Positions 10,833 through 22,130 of a DNA stretch of 64,000 nucleotides are shown piece after piece. The notes under the pieces were generated by a model that was not told where the DNA came from, made no database searches, and was given only the letters and a program-made list of their open reading frames with translations. The number at the start of each line of letters is the position of its first letter. The stretch's first letter is position 1. Origin of the DNA: Euborellia annulipes (Eukaryota; Arthropoda; Insecta; Dermaptera; Anisolabididae); assembly GCA_023213315.1 (NCBI GenBank), contig JAKCPI010011637.1, positions 1 to 64,000 on the forward strand, written 5' to 3'. The translations under genes and the position numbers were made by a program.

Positions 10833-12099
10833 TAAGAACGTCCCACTTGTTTAGAAAAATAAAAAAAAAATAAATAAAAAAACTTCTTCCCATGAGATTT
10901 TTAGAATCGTTCTATAAAATTTAAACCCATGACCGATAGTTATATTTTTTTATATTTAAAAAAAACGTTTGATAACAATCTAGAATTAGTTTCTAAATTA
11001 TTTATATTAATTATATATAGGAGCACGGAAAAAAAAAAAAAAAGATTTTAAAAAATAATTGAGATTCCAATGAACCCTTGTGATGTGCAGCATTTGTATT
11101 AATAAAAATCTTAGATTTTATTATACTATGATTGCAAAAAAGATCTTTACCTAGATCGTTAATTAAAAAAAAAAAAAGAAAAAACATGGACTGAAGGCAC
11201 GCTTGTAAATATTGCTAATAATTGTGCTAGTCAGGGGAGAATTCGTGTAAGTCATTAGTTCATTAATTTAATACGTATAAATATAACATACTTAGAGAAA
11301 TCTCTATAAAATTTATGTGGAATATATTTACAAAAAGAAATAAGTTATATATGTTTTTTAGATTAAAATCTATTTATATCTTAGTTAATAAGTGAAAAAA
11401 ATTTTCTAATTTAAATTAACCCTTTCATGTATACTATATATAATAATGTAATAGAGAAATGTGTATTTAATTTAATTAGATTAAAATATAATTCCCAAAA
11501 CAAATTCCATTAATCAATTTTTAAATAAAATCATTTATTAGTCGTTGAATTGTGTATGGTTAATAAAGTTTTTTTCACAGGATATGTCCCGAGTTTTTAA
11601 GAAACTAAACAAAAAGCCAAAATATAAATACTGAAAATAAATTTTTCAAAAGATCAAAGATAAATGAAAAATAAGCAAAAGAGTTGAATTTTTCATTTCT
11701 TCTTTAGCTAATTTCATTTAAAAAAGGTATATTTATTTTTAACTACTGTCTCGCCACCTATTAGCAATTATAAGAACTAAGACTCCTCAAATAGTTCAAG
11801 TAAAGGACGATAGATGTCAAACCTTTCATTTTCCGAAAACAATTATTGGATGGTAACGTTACCTGGTATAAACTTGAAGAACTATTATAATAGAGTACGA
11901 AAACAAAACTAGATTTTTTAAATTGGTTCTTTGGGCATCAGAAATATTAGAAGCTGAATTTCTTGAATTTTTAAAGAAAAATAATTTTTTTTATTTGACA
12001 AAAAAATAACGTTTTTTGGATCCATTTTTATCAATGTCTATGAATTGGAGTCCATAAATTTTAAAACACAGTCTGAATGCTCCGGATAGTGAGTGCGTC
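10833..12099. other. No gene seen; AT-rich, possible 3' UTR
   Basis: Several AATAAA words near 10855-10880 could be polyadenylation signals for the upstream gene. The remainder is AT-rich with homopolymer A/T runs and no conserved coding sequence in any frame that I can recognise. Confidence 0.5.
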
Positions 12100-12480
12100 A
12101 TCATCATAGGGACAAATAAAGAGGGCTTCATAACATTTCAATACAAAAATGAGAATATATTGTACATTTTAAAGAGCATCTAAAAAAATAATTGATTTTT
12201 GAATTTTAATCAAAATCGTTGGAGCGAATTTTGAAAATACATCAGTAAAGTACTAGTACTTTTGACCGATTTTGATCAAAAGCTTATTTTCACGCATCAG
12301 GGGGTGACTAACTTAAATATAAAATTTAAACCTCATGGCTCATTTCCTTCATGCTTAAAAATGTCCACATATCCAGACAGACAGACCAATTTGCGGGTCT
12401 CACTTTTTTGGACTCAGGGGATCTCAAAACGTGTATATCCATCAAAACCTCGACATGGAATTTCGAGAGAAAGTAAAAAG
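12100..12480 (+). mobile_element. 0.7-kb hairpin-ended repeat, internal fragment
   Basis: Matches the interior of the element at 980-1679: the AAAATGAGAATAT segment, the AGTACTAGTACTTTTGACCG segment, the CTTCATGCTTAAAA segment, the GACAGACAGACC tract and CTCAAAACGTG. The hairpin end and the (CA)n tract are missing or reduced. Confidence 0.7.
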
Positions 12481-12599
12481 AACATTTTTAAATTACAATT
12501 TTTTTGTCTTTATTTGAAAAAAAAATTATGTTTTTTCATGTTTCTCATATAAAAAAAAAAGTTTATTTAACTAAAGCTTTCACAGAAATATTTATGAAG

Positions 12600-13400
12600 G
12601 GAAAGGGCAGCTCGTAATTTGCCCCCCCCCCCCCTCCCCTCCAAGATTTTGGAAGAAAATGGTAAAATAATAAAGTAAGTTATTATACCGTATATATATA
12701 TTTTTTTTTAATTTTAATTAATGTAAAATTAATAGATAGTCTGATCAGGGCCTCACCAAGGAAAACTTGCGCCTGGGCCAAGAGTATAATTTGCGTCCTC
12801 CCCCCCTCGCCCATAAAAAATTATATTTTTTTATTATAATTTTGAGAAATATTTTTATTTTTAAATCATCATTTAAATGTTATAGAAAAAACAATTGCAA
12901 ATTTATGTGCCATCCCATGACTGCTCTCGAGTGATTGCTATTCATTGGGGGGGAGGGTAGGAGAGGCCAGGGGGTGCATTCTCCCACTCTCGACCCCCGT
13001 AGCACCGTCGTCACAGTATCGAAAAAATGAAAATAATTAACACAAAATATATACAGTAACATACAAATTAAGTAATTATGTAAAATTGATATGAAATCAT
13101 GGGCGTCCGCAGGGGGGGCAACCGGGCACTTGCCCCCCCCCCCCCTGGAAAATTGAAATGATAACTTTTCGCCCAGGCTGCTGCTTCCCCTTTACATATA
13201 CGCCCACAAAAAAAAAATATAAGAAACCTTTCTCGGTATACACATCCACCTTGTCGCGGTGAGAAAACTTTAAATACTAATAGATGTATAACATAATGAA
13301 TATCAGTACCGTAACAAGGGTATGAAGCGCCTGTGGCAAGTGTCTATCTTGCGCCCTCTCCCCCCCCCCCATAATCCAGTGTTTCCCTACCTTTTTTTGG
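12600..13400. other. Cluster of G/C-run transposon remnants
   Basis: Starts of hAT-like ends (CAGGGCCTCACC at about 12746; GGGCGTCCGCAGGGGGGGC at about 13102) and several runs of nine or more C or G mark decayed copies of the C/G-tract elements found intact elsewhere. No matching second ends or target duplications were found, and no gene is seen. Confidence 0.5.
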
Positions 13401-13611
13401 CCAAGTTCCTCATTAATGATATATCATTAATCAGTGATAATACCCTGCTCATTTGCTCCTCCAGATTCGTTCTCCAACTCCAGCCAGCGTAATTGGTTAA
13501 AATTGTGGCCTTCATGCCAACCAACATAAATAAAAAAAATTTGTCAAAATTTCCTAAACATAGGTTTACCAAAATTTATATTCCACAAATTCAAGAAATT
13601 GTTAATATGAT

Positions 13612-14946
13612 TTTAAAAAAAAAGTGCAGGAGGTAGATTTGAACTCGCGAAGTTTGGTTACGGGAGAATGGAAAAAAACATAGTCTGCTTGACGACGAAT
13701 TAACCACCTACGCCACACTTTAGTTAATTTTTTCAAGAAGAAATAAGCCATATAAGAAACATGAAATAAAAGAAGTATTAAAAAAATTTTAATATTCCAT
13801 ATATGATATATCATTTTTTACTAGGTTTTATTCAGATTAATAATTTATAATCCAAATAGCAATAGCATGGATAGTTTTCAAATTATTCAATGGGCAAACG
13901 TCAGATTGTTTATGCCTTAATGTAATTAAACCAAAAACTCTTTCTAACATATGATACATGTTATTAATTCTTGAATTCCCCCTGATTCCAGAGAACTAAA
14001 GCCCTTTTAATTATATGATCTAATTTGGAAGTTATTAGCGATCAAAGTTAAGCTTATATTCGACCTTAATGACGTCAACACTCAATTCTATTGTATTATC
14101 GAAAAAGCTTATTTAGCATTGCCTGATTAAAACCAAATTTTTACCAGAGATTTATAATTAAAAAATGAGTTTTTTTCTAAAGTTTCATTGAGATTGGTAA
14201 AGAAATAAATAAAATATTGACTATTTTGTAAATTGAGTTTTAGAATTTGGGATCTCAGATTCAAGCCTAGACACGGTTCATAGACGGCTCTCTTTACCCA
14301 TCCGGGATCCCGAATTCTAAAACTCAATTTACAAAACAGTCAATATTTTATTTATTTCTTTACCAATCTAAATGAAACTTTAGAAAAAAACTCATTTTTT
14401 AATTATAAATCTCTGGTAAAAATTTGGTTTTAATCAGACAATGCTAAATAAGATTTTTCGATAATATAGGAAATTGAGTGTTGACGTCATTAAGGTCGAA
14501 AATAGACTTAACTTTGATCGCTAATAACTCCCAAATTAGATCATATAATTAAAAGGGCTTTAGTTCTCTGGAATCAGGGGGAATTCAAGAATTAATGACA
14601 TGTATCATATGTTAGATAGAGTTTTTGGTTTAATTACATTAAGGCATAAACAATCTGACGTTTGCTCATTGAATAATTTGAAAACTATCCATGCTATTGC
14701 TATTTGGATTATAAATTATTAAACAGCATAAAAAGTAATGAAAAATGATATATCATATGTGAAATATTAAAATTTTTTTAATACTTCTTTTATTTCATGT
14801 TTCTTATATGGCTTATTTCTACTTGAAAAAATTAACCAAAGTGTGGCGTAGGTGGTTAATTCGTCCAAAAGTAAGCTATATTTTTTTCCATTCTCACGTA
14901 ACCAAACTTCGCGAGTTCAAATCTACCTCCTGCACTTTTTTTTTTA
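13612..14946. mobile_element. 1.3-kb foldback element with tRNA-like ends, copy 1
   Basis: Two arms of about 630 bp (13612-14249 and 14309-14946) are near-exact inverse copies around a loop of about 60 bases. Each outer end carries a tRNA-like segment: GTGGCGTAGGTGG like a Pol III A box, GCGAGTTCAAATC like a B box, then CACCTCCTGCAC and a T run. The open frames inside are by-products. A second copy lies at 22131-23140. Confidence 0.8.
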
Positions 14947-15369
14947 TTCTCAATTTTTTTTTATACCTCATGTAAGGGGGAGGGAGGGGGCTGGTGTATT
15001 AATTTTTAAAATTTTATATTCAAAATAAAATTTAGATGAAAAAAAAAAAAAATAATAAAAAATTTTCTTTGAGAGGCCCCGGGGCACAGTGGTCCGAATT
15101 GAAAAAAAAAGTGGCCAAAATTATTTTATTACTATTATTTATGTATTGGAGGCTGCCGAAAAAAATATCATTTCACAAATTGTGAAACAAATTCATTTGT
15201 TTATATATACCCTTTTTTTAATGACACCTGTATGATTTTGTTTTGATTTTTTATCAAAATTAACGAATATTTTCTATTTCTTCTGTGATTATTTCAAAAA
15301 CTATTCAGTTTTCGTAAAAATGTCAAAGAATAAAAACCTTTTAAAATAGAGTATTTTATCATAATATAA

Positions 15370-15619
15370 CAAAGCTAACCTCCTATACCAAACGTCGCGG
15401 GTTCGGACCCCAGGCAGTCCGATGATTTTATTTAAGCCATCTGGATACCAGATGGCTTAAATAAAAATGCCTGGACCCTAAAATATATAAATTCATAAAT
15501 AACGGTTATCGTAAATGTCTTATATGGCCTGAGCTGCCGAAAAGACAGTGAGAATGTGTGTGTGAGTGTGAGTGTGAAAGAGAAAAAAGTGTGAATGTTT
15601 TAAAAAAAAAAAAAAAAAA
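15370..15619 (+). mobile_element. tRNA-derived SINE, 5'-truncated
   Basis: Begins within a tRNA-like head (B box GGTTCGGACCC at 15400-15410), continues through a palindrome (CATCTGGATACCAGATGG), a GGCCTGAGCTGCCGAAAAGAC body and a GTGTGAATGTTTT terminus, and ends in a poly-A tail at about 15601-15619. The same body and tail occur at 25121-25395 and 59249-59525. Confidence 0.8.
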
Positions 15620-15689
15620 TAATATAACAAAAAAATTGAAAATTTCAAAATTTTTGAAAAAACTTTTTAAGTAAAGTACTACTTCCAAG

Positions 15690-15950
15690 TGACGTATTTA
15701 CTCCAAAAGTTGATAGAAATCTACAATTTTAGTGTAAGGAGCATATACCAAATTTCATCGATCTAGCTGCTTTGGTTTTTAAGCAATCGTGTTCCCACAC
15801 ACACACACACACACACACACAGACATAATGCCAAAAATGGTTTTTTTGGACTCAGGGAGGTCTAAAACGTGGAGAAACATCAAAATCTCGAAGTCGAATT
15901 TTTTTACGATTACATAACATTCTCTATACGAGAAAGTAAAAAAGCAGAGA
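15690..15950 (+). repeat. Diverged relative of the 0.7-kb hairpin repeat
   Basis: A (CA)n tract at about 15795-15823 is followed by a ATGGTTTTTTTGGACTCAGG segment and TCTAAAACGTGG, ending ATACGAGAAAGTAAAA, like the 3' end of the 980-1679 element. The 5' part (ATTTCATCGATCTAGCTGC) is different, so it is a related subfamily or a chimera. Confidence 0.55.
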
Positions 15951-16229
15951 ATGTAAATTTTTTTTTATTGATTAAAATTTATATTTGCTTACAAATATAA
16001 ATAGATTTTGCGATTGAGTAAATTTTTTTTTTTTTTTTTTTTTTTTCGAATAATTTGATTGGAGACGAAATTCAGGTAAACAAAAGATATTGAATATATA
16101 GGTCCTTACATATTTATTTATTTTATTTCGAATCTAGTTCTTGATTTTCTCGCTTCCTTTCTTTTATAAGGGAATTGAGATATACCGTAATTTAATATAA
16201 CTTTTGATTAAATTTTAGATATACTAAGT

Positions 16230-17100
16230 CAGTGGTTCCCAACCTGGGGGCGATCGCCCCCAAGGGGGCGATTTGGGTTTTCAGGGGGGCGATAAATAAG
16301 CGGGGGGCGATTGGGGGGCGATGAGTATTCAAAGGGAGAAAAATTATTAGTTTACTAAAATTTAAAAAAATAAAAATCAAAGAAAAAATCTCCTATTTAC
16401 AGGTCAGGATAGAAGAGGACAAAATATTATCATAAAAATAAAATAGTCTGAAGATAATTCCAATCTAGAATTGAAACGTCACTTTTAGCTAAATCTTAAA
16501 ATTTCAATTAAAAAAAATCATTTTCTTGAATGTTTTTCCTCAGGGGGCCGGGCCCTTTAAGCTCAAATCAAGTTTGATCTTTTTCACGTCTCAGGATAGC
16601 TAAAAACGTAGATTTCAGTGGGTAATTTTCAAAAAATTTTCCATACCCCCAGATTCCCCCGGAAATCCTCTGTCCGGATCTCGATAATTTATTGTAACTC
16701 TTTGTTTAGGAAATTTTGAAAAAAATTTATATAACTTTATTTAAATAAATATTGTAAGCTATGTATATACCTATAACTATTTCAAAAGTTGTGTCAAAAA
16801 CTGTGTAAAAAAGTGTTGGCATGAAGGCCACAATAGCCTTTTACATACTAAAAAAAAACTAAGTTTTTTTTTTTTTTTGGGGGGGGGTAATACTATGTAG
16901 CCCCGGGGCCTGTCAAGTCTGTCTGCGGCCCTGTATATAGGCCTACGGTAATAAAATTGTTTAAAATAATAAAACTGCTTTATTATTTACACTTCACTTC
17001 AAATTAAAATTAGGCATACAATGAAAATATAAAAGGGGGCGATAGGTGTTAGTCAACCTCCAGAAAGGGGCGATGGGTCAAAAAAGGTTGGGAACCACTG
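16230..17100. mobile_element. 871-bp non-autonomous hAT element with perfect TSD
   Basis: Ends CAGTGGTTCCCAACCTGGGG and AAAAGGTTGGGAACCACTG are inverted repeats of the classical hAT (CAGTGGTTC) type. The exact octamer TACTAAGT flanks both sides (16222-16229, 17101-17108). GGGGGCGAT blocks recur near both ends. It encodes no recognisable transposase. It is the largest clean hAT copy here. Confidence 0.92.
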
Positions 17101-17219
17101 TACTAAGTGGATAAAAAATTTCCATCTCAAAATTTTGTTAGTTATTGCTATAATTTTTGCTTCCAAACTGAGATATTTCTTAAACTCTATTCTCTATTAT
17201 TATTTTTTTTTTTTTTAAT

Positions 17220-17900
17220 ATAATAGCCAGGGCCGTAGACAGGGGGGTTATATCGAGTAAAGGTATCGATTCCTCAGTGTTATCGCTTCATCCCTATTCG
17301 AGTAAATATTATTCAATTTTGCTAAAACTTTGGCATTTTCAGGCAAATTTTTTTGCTATTTATCGATTTTTTCTATAGTAAAATAATTAATGTTACAATG
17401 ATAAATTAACGAGTCCTTCCCTACTCGGATGAGCATAGGATATGCGCCAGTGTCGCTGTGTGGGTATTAAGGCAAAGCAGGCTAGAGGCCCGTGGGTGGA
17501 GACCGCGGTCCCCTCCTCACAGTCTTGGGTCCAGGGACTCGAGTCCCGTCACTCCAAGGCTGTGGGGCATCGGATCAAAGTCAAGCCCCGGGAATGTGAG
17601 TCGGAGTAGGATAAACGCGTACTCGCCCACACCTCTCATAATTTACCAAGGGCCTAGCCTGCGTTTTCAGACTGTGACGGCATATGCACGGGGACATAGC
17701 TATCCAGTGATACTTGCGAGCTAGCCATTAGGTGTGAGCAGGGGGGTCCTGTGGCCAGGGGAATTACTCTGCTCACCCTTGGATTAGGTATGAGGACAAA
17801 GTCCCCATCCTCAATTGACGCAAAAATCTTCCCACCACAACGGATAGAGCGTGAATAGGGCCATTTGCTTAACTCGAGTCAAGCATATCATCGTACTCAA
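17220..17900. other. GC-rich block of unknown origin
   Basis: A stretch of about 450 bases (17395-17850) is strikingly GC-richer than its surroundings, with words such as CTCGAGTCCCGTCACTCC. A hAT-like start (CAGGGCCGTAGACAGGGGGG) lies at about 17228. The longest open frame, 88 codons at 17458-17724, has no recognisable motif. It could be the 5' part of a retrotransposon or a fragment of structured RNA gene, but I see no A/B boxes or terminal repeats. Confidence 0.45.
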
Positions 17901-18387
17901 GACGCAATCTCCTCCCTTGATTTTCAAAAATTCATTCAGAGCTATATATATTGACCTTCTGAAAATTTCACTCCCTCATGTTTATATTATAAATAAATGA
18001 AAGTAAAAATTTATTAGTGAATATTGTTAAAAAATAAAATTCTTATTTTGAAACGCCATATATTCTCTACAAAGTTAGTTTTGTAAAAAATTGATAATTG
18101 CTTTCAATTTTTTGTTTGAAATTTTTTTAATATAATTTAAAAGGTTATTTTACTATTGGAGCCATCTTTTGACGATGACGTCACAAGCTTGCAATGCTTG
18201 CATTTATTTGTGTAGTATTTAATGTTCTGTCTTTTCCCATTTGCCAACCAGTTTGAAATTATATTGAGTTTGTATTTATAAATTATTTTACTATATCTAG
18301 CCATTTATTTTTCTTAATTTCAAGTCTATTATGATTATGCTAATCCCTTTCATAATATTTTCAATAAGTTAGTTTTTCTTTTTTTAT

Positions 18388-19062
18388 ATTACTTTCTCTT
18401 ACCTCTATATATATGTTAATATATAGAGAGAGAAAGTATTGGTTTCATGTCAAAAATTCGATGTCGAGATTTTGATGGATCTTCACGTTTTGAGGTCCCC
18501 TGAATCCAAAAAAGTGGTTTTCGCGACATGGTCTGTCTGTGTGTGTGCCTGTTTGGCTGTCTGTCTGTGAACAAAATATCTCAAGAACGAAAAGAGCTAG
18601 GAGGTTGAAATTTTATATTTAAGTTAGGCATCCTCCTGAGACGTGACACGAAGCTTTTGAACAAAATCGGCCAAAAAGTACTAGTACTTTACTGATTCAC
18701 TTTTTCAGTTTTTTTCAATTTTCTCTAAATTTGCTCCAACGATTTTTTTTTAAATTCAAAAATCAATTATTTTTTAGATTCTCTTTAAAATGTATATTCT
18801 TATTTTGTGATTGAAATCTTCTGAAGACCACTTTACTCTTGTACTCCATTGAAAAGATAGGAGAAATGGTTGCCATGGTAACAAAATATAAATATTTTCC
18901 CATACTTATAAATTTTACATCTTGAATTCAATTGTACCCTACTGTCGGAAACTAAATACATGTCGACACAAAAAATCTGGTGTGACAAGCACAGAACACA
19001 ACTTTCGATTACCGAAGGTAAGAGAAAGTTGTGTGCTGTGCGCCAGTCACACCAGATTTTTA
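18388..19062 (-). mobile_element. 0.7-kb hairpin-ended repeat, copy 2
   Basis: Complement of the 980-1679 element and nearly full length. The TATATA palindrome with flanking CTCTTACCTCTATATATATG is at the left, the GTCTGTCTGTGTG tract is shorter than in copy 1, and the ACCAGATT hairpin is at the right. It gives the clearest comparison for defining both ends. Confidence 0.8.
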
Positions 19063-19528
19063 AAATTTTACATTAAAAATATATTTTTTTTCAAAAAAAA
19101 AGTATTTTTTTCAAAAATCGGGGGGGGAGTAATTAACCCTATACCCCCCTTGTATCCGCCCTTGTTAGGATGGTATGCACGAAAAAGTTTATCGGCTTGA
19201 ATATCTCCTCTGTCTTAAGGGATATAATTATGTTGAATATACGGTTAGAAAAAATGATTCTTCAGCTAAAGATTTCTCCGTTTATTTTTTTCCTATCATT
19301 TCATTTTACCGCGCTGCGGGAAATTCTATTTTGAAAGTTTAAACCCCTGTGGATTCCGAACGGCTAATCAGATCAGACAAAATGTGATGTCAATTTGTGC
19401 GGGAAGAAAACCTCTAATCGAATGAATAAAAAAAATCCCGAGTAATTAACTCTAAAATTGGGTTTTTGCTCGAAAAACCTCATTTTTAAACAAAAGTCCC
19501 TTCATGGATAAAAGTTTGACCACACCTG

Positions 19529-19677
19529 CATGGACGTAACTAGGGGGGTGCCGGGGGGTCTTCCCCCCCCCCCAGAAAGCCCTTGTCCCAAGAAAAATTG
19601 AGAAAATACCAGGCCCTCCGGAGGATGGCTGGTCCCATGCCCCCCCCCCCCAGCCAAATTCTCTAGTTACGCCCATG
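19529..19677. mobile_element. 149-bp inverted-repeat element with C/G tracts
   Basis: CATGGACGTAACTAGG at the left and CTAGTTACGCCCATG at the right form terminal inverted repeats around C and G runs. No clear target duplication was found. Similar CATGGG ends occur near 13098 and 57170. Confidence 0.55.
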
Positions 19678-20164
19678 GTGGCCTTCAAACAATTTTGAAA
19701 GCAAAATGAGAACAGCATCAAAAAAATAATTGATTTTTGAATTTTAAGAGAAAGTAAAAATTATTAAGCTTATGTCAAAATAAATTTGGAAAATCGATTT
19801 TTAATAATTTTCAGAACGTTTTGAGACTAAAATTTCATTGTTTTTGCTTGAATATTTTATATACTAAGTTATTCAATCAATATCAAGGTCTAAATGTGTT
19901 TATTTAATTAAAAAACAATAAATTAGGATAATTAGAAAATGAAAGAGGCAGTTAAAATTTTAATATGTAAAAGGCCCATAAATAAACCCCCATTTTATGT
20001 GGTCGTAGTTAAATAAAAAAATGTCTATAGCTTTATAATTGATTGAAAAGACCAGTTTTGCATTTTTCCACAAATCCAACGAAAAATAAGAGAGATATAG
20101 CGACTTTTTGAAAAGCGAATCTGCGCGAGAAGAAAAGCCTAGACGAGAGTGAAGCGAGGCTCCC

Positions 20165-20300
20165 TGGCTGCACTCTGGGCGCAGATCGAATTAGAAAAAA
20201 CAAATTGATGCTCTCCCATCATTTGAAATAATGGCCAAATTGATTGATTTCTTCTTTTTATGCTTTTATAAAATTTTATTCGAAACTTTTTTTTAACTTA
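20165..20300 (+). repeat. Dispersed direct repeat, copy A
   Basis: GCACTCTGGGCGCAGATCGA through the TTTTATAAAATTTTATTCGA segment is repeated at about 21223-21345 with small differences. The two copies bracket a hAT-like fragment and a partial 0.7-kb repeat. Confidence 0.7.
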
Positions 20301-20548
20301 GAATAAAAGACTGCATATTTATCTATAAAAAATTCAATCCTTTGAGAAGAAATAAAATTTCAAAATATTTTGTCTTCAATAAAGAGATGCTTATTTCTCA
20401 TAAATATATTAAATAATAAAATCCATCCCTTTAGACCTTTAGTTCAGTGCTTGTAAACTTTTTGAGTCGCGGCCCCGTTGGAAACAAAATAAATATCTCA
20501 TGGCCCCCTCCTATTTTTTTTTTTTTTTTTTTTTTTTTTACATTCTCT

Positions 20549-20640
20549 TGCCTATGTGTGTTCAATTTTAAGCATGAAGGAATTGAGCTAATAGGGTGAA
20601 ATTTTATATTTAAGTTAGACACCCCCCTGAGGCTCTGTGT
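20549..20640 (-). mobile_element. Fragment of 0.7-kb repeat and hAT-like end
   Basis: The complement of the CTTCATGCTTAAAATTGAAC segment and TTAGACACCCCC matches the 0.7-kb family. Immediately upstream, CAGTGCTTGTAAACTTTTTG followed by a GCGGCCCCG word (from about 20452) is a hAT-type terminus without a visible partner end. Confidence 0.5.
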
Positions 20641-21078
20641 ATTTTAAATATACGTATTATGAATATTTCTATTTTTTTACTTATTTAATTTAATTTTCAA
20701 TGAAAATCTATTTATATTCATATAAAAATTACAGTATTTATTTTTTATAAATTTTTACTATCTCTTATTTGAATATTAATTCTTGGAGCTAATGTTTTTG
20801 AGATAGCATTTATATCGCTTTTTTCTAATCATTTTTTTTATTTTATTGCTTTTTATTATTGGTTTAAAAATAGATTTTATAGTTGGAGATTGGAAAAAAA
20901 AGAATCAGGCGGGAGAAAGCGGCTGGCTGTCCAGTGGAGGTGGGGGAGGAAAGATTTCACCCCTCCCACTTGTGCAGGGACAAAACAAAGTGGAGAGATG
21001 CTGCCCTCTGGTGATCCCCGCCAAACTAACCAACGGAGAGAGGAGAAACGCGTTGTCCAGCAGTTCAAATGTTTTTAC

Positions 21079-21345
21079 TTTCTCTTACCTCTATATATAT
21101 GTTAATATATAGAGAGAGAAAGTGTTGGATTCATGTTAAAAATTCGATGTTGAGATTTTGATGGATCTTCACGTTATGAAGTCCCCTGAATCCAAAAAAG
21201 TGGTTTTCGCGACATGGCCCTAGCTGCACTCTGGGCGCAGATCGAATTTGAAAAAACAAATTGATGCTCTCCCAGCATTTGAAATCATTGACAAATTGGT
21301 CTTATTATGCTTTTATAAAATTTTATTCGAAACTTTATTTAACTA
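21079..21345. repeat. Partial 0.7-kb repeat (-) joined to direct repeat copy B
   Basis: 21079-21220 is the TATATA end and adjacent 110 bases of the 0.7-kb family on the minus strand, broken off at GACATGG. It abuts the second copy (21223-21345) of the direct repeat at 20165-20300. Confidence 0.65.
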
Positions 21346-21403
21346 TAAGAATAAAAGGACTTATAAATTATTTTTTACCTATATCATCAATTTGACAAAA
21401 GTA

Positions 21404-21880
21404 GTTTTTAATTTTTTTCACCCCCTCCGACGGGGGCCACCCTTAATAATTATATATGAGTGCATGCAGCTTAAAATTCTCTAATTAATGGTAATTTTTT
21501 CGTTTGGGCACCTCGTCTAGTTTACGAGTAATTAATTGATTTAATTAAAGTCATTTGATTAAAAAAAGCAGTTTTTATTTTTTTTCACCCCCTCCGACGG
21601 GGGCTACCCCATTCATCTATATATCATTGGATTCATCTTTTAATTCTCTATCAAGTGCAATTTTTTTTGTTTGGGCACCTCGCCTTGTTTAGGAGTAATT
21701 AATTTTTTTTTTAAGTCATCTCATTTAAAAAAGCAGTTTTTATTTTTTTTACCCCCTACTACGGGGGCCACCCTATTAATATATATATCATTCTATTCAG
21801 ATTTTAATCCTCTATTTAGCCTAATTTTTTCGTTGGGGCACCTCTTTTAGTTTAGGAGTTATTTATTTTTTTCTATATCT
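21404..21880 (+). repeat. Three-copy tandem repeat, about 165 bp per unit
   Basis: Units start near 21404, 21570 and 21735. Each has a T run, then a small C/G hairpin (CCCCCTCCGACGGGGG in copies 1 and 2, changed in copy 3), a TATATATCATT-like segment, TTTGGGCACCTCG and TTTAGGAGTAATTAATT. Copies differ by substitutions and small indels, so the duplication is not recent. Function unknown. Confidence 0.75.
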
Positions 21881-22130
21881 TAATTTTATTTATATTCACT
21901 GGTTTTATCTTAATTTTAATTATATATTTCGATTCAGCATTTAATTCTGTGTATGTATGCTAATTTTCATCCCTATACACCCACTAATTAAGGAGATATC
22001 AATTAATTTGTAATAAATAATATTTTAACATTAGTTAACATGGCCTGCGCGCGTTAATGCTGGTTAATGCGACGTTGCCATTTAAAAATCGGCCGCCAGA
22101 AATTGGCCGGTAGCTTCACCGTGCTCCACA

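Noticed and set aside
14127..14327. Minus-strand ORF repeated almost identically at 22336-22521
   Set aside because: The identity is explained by the two foldback copies; the frame crosses the loop of the inverted repeat.
17458..17724. 88-codon ORF in the GC-rich block
   Set aside because: Open frames are expected by chance in GC-rich DNA; no motif, splice context or repeat structure supports it.
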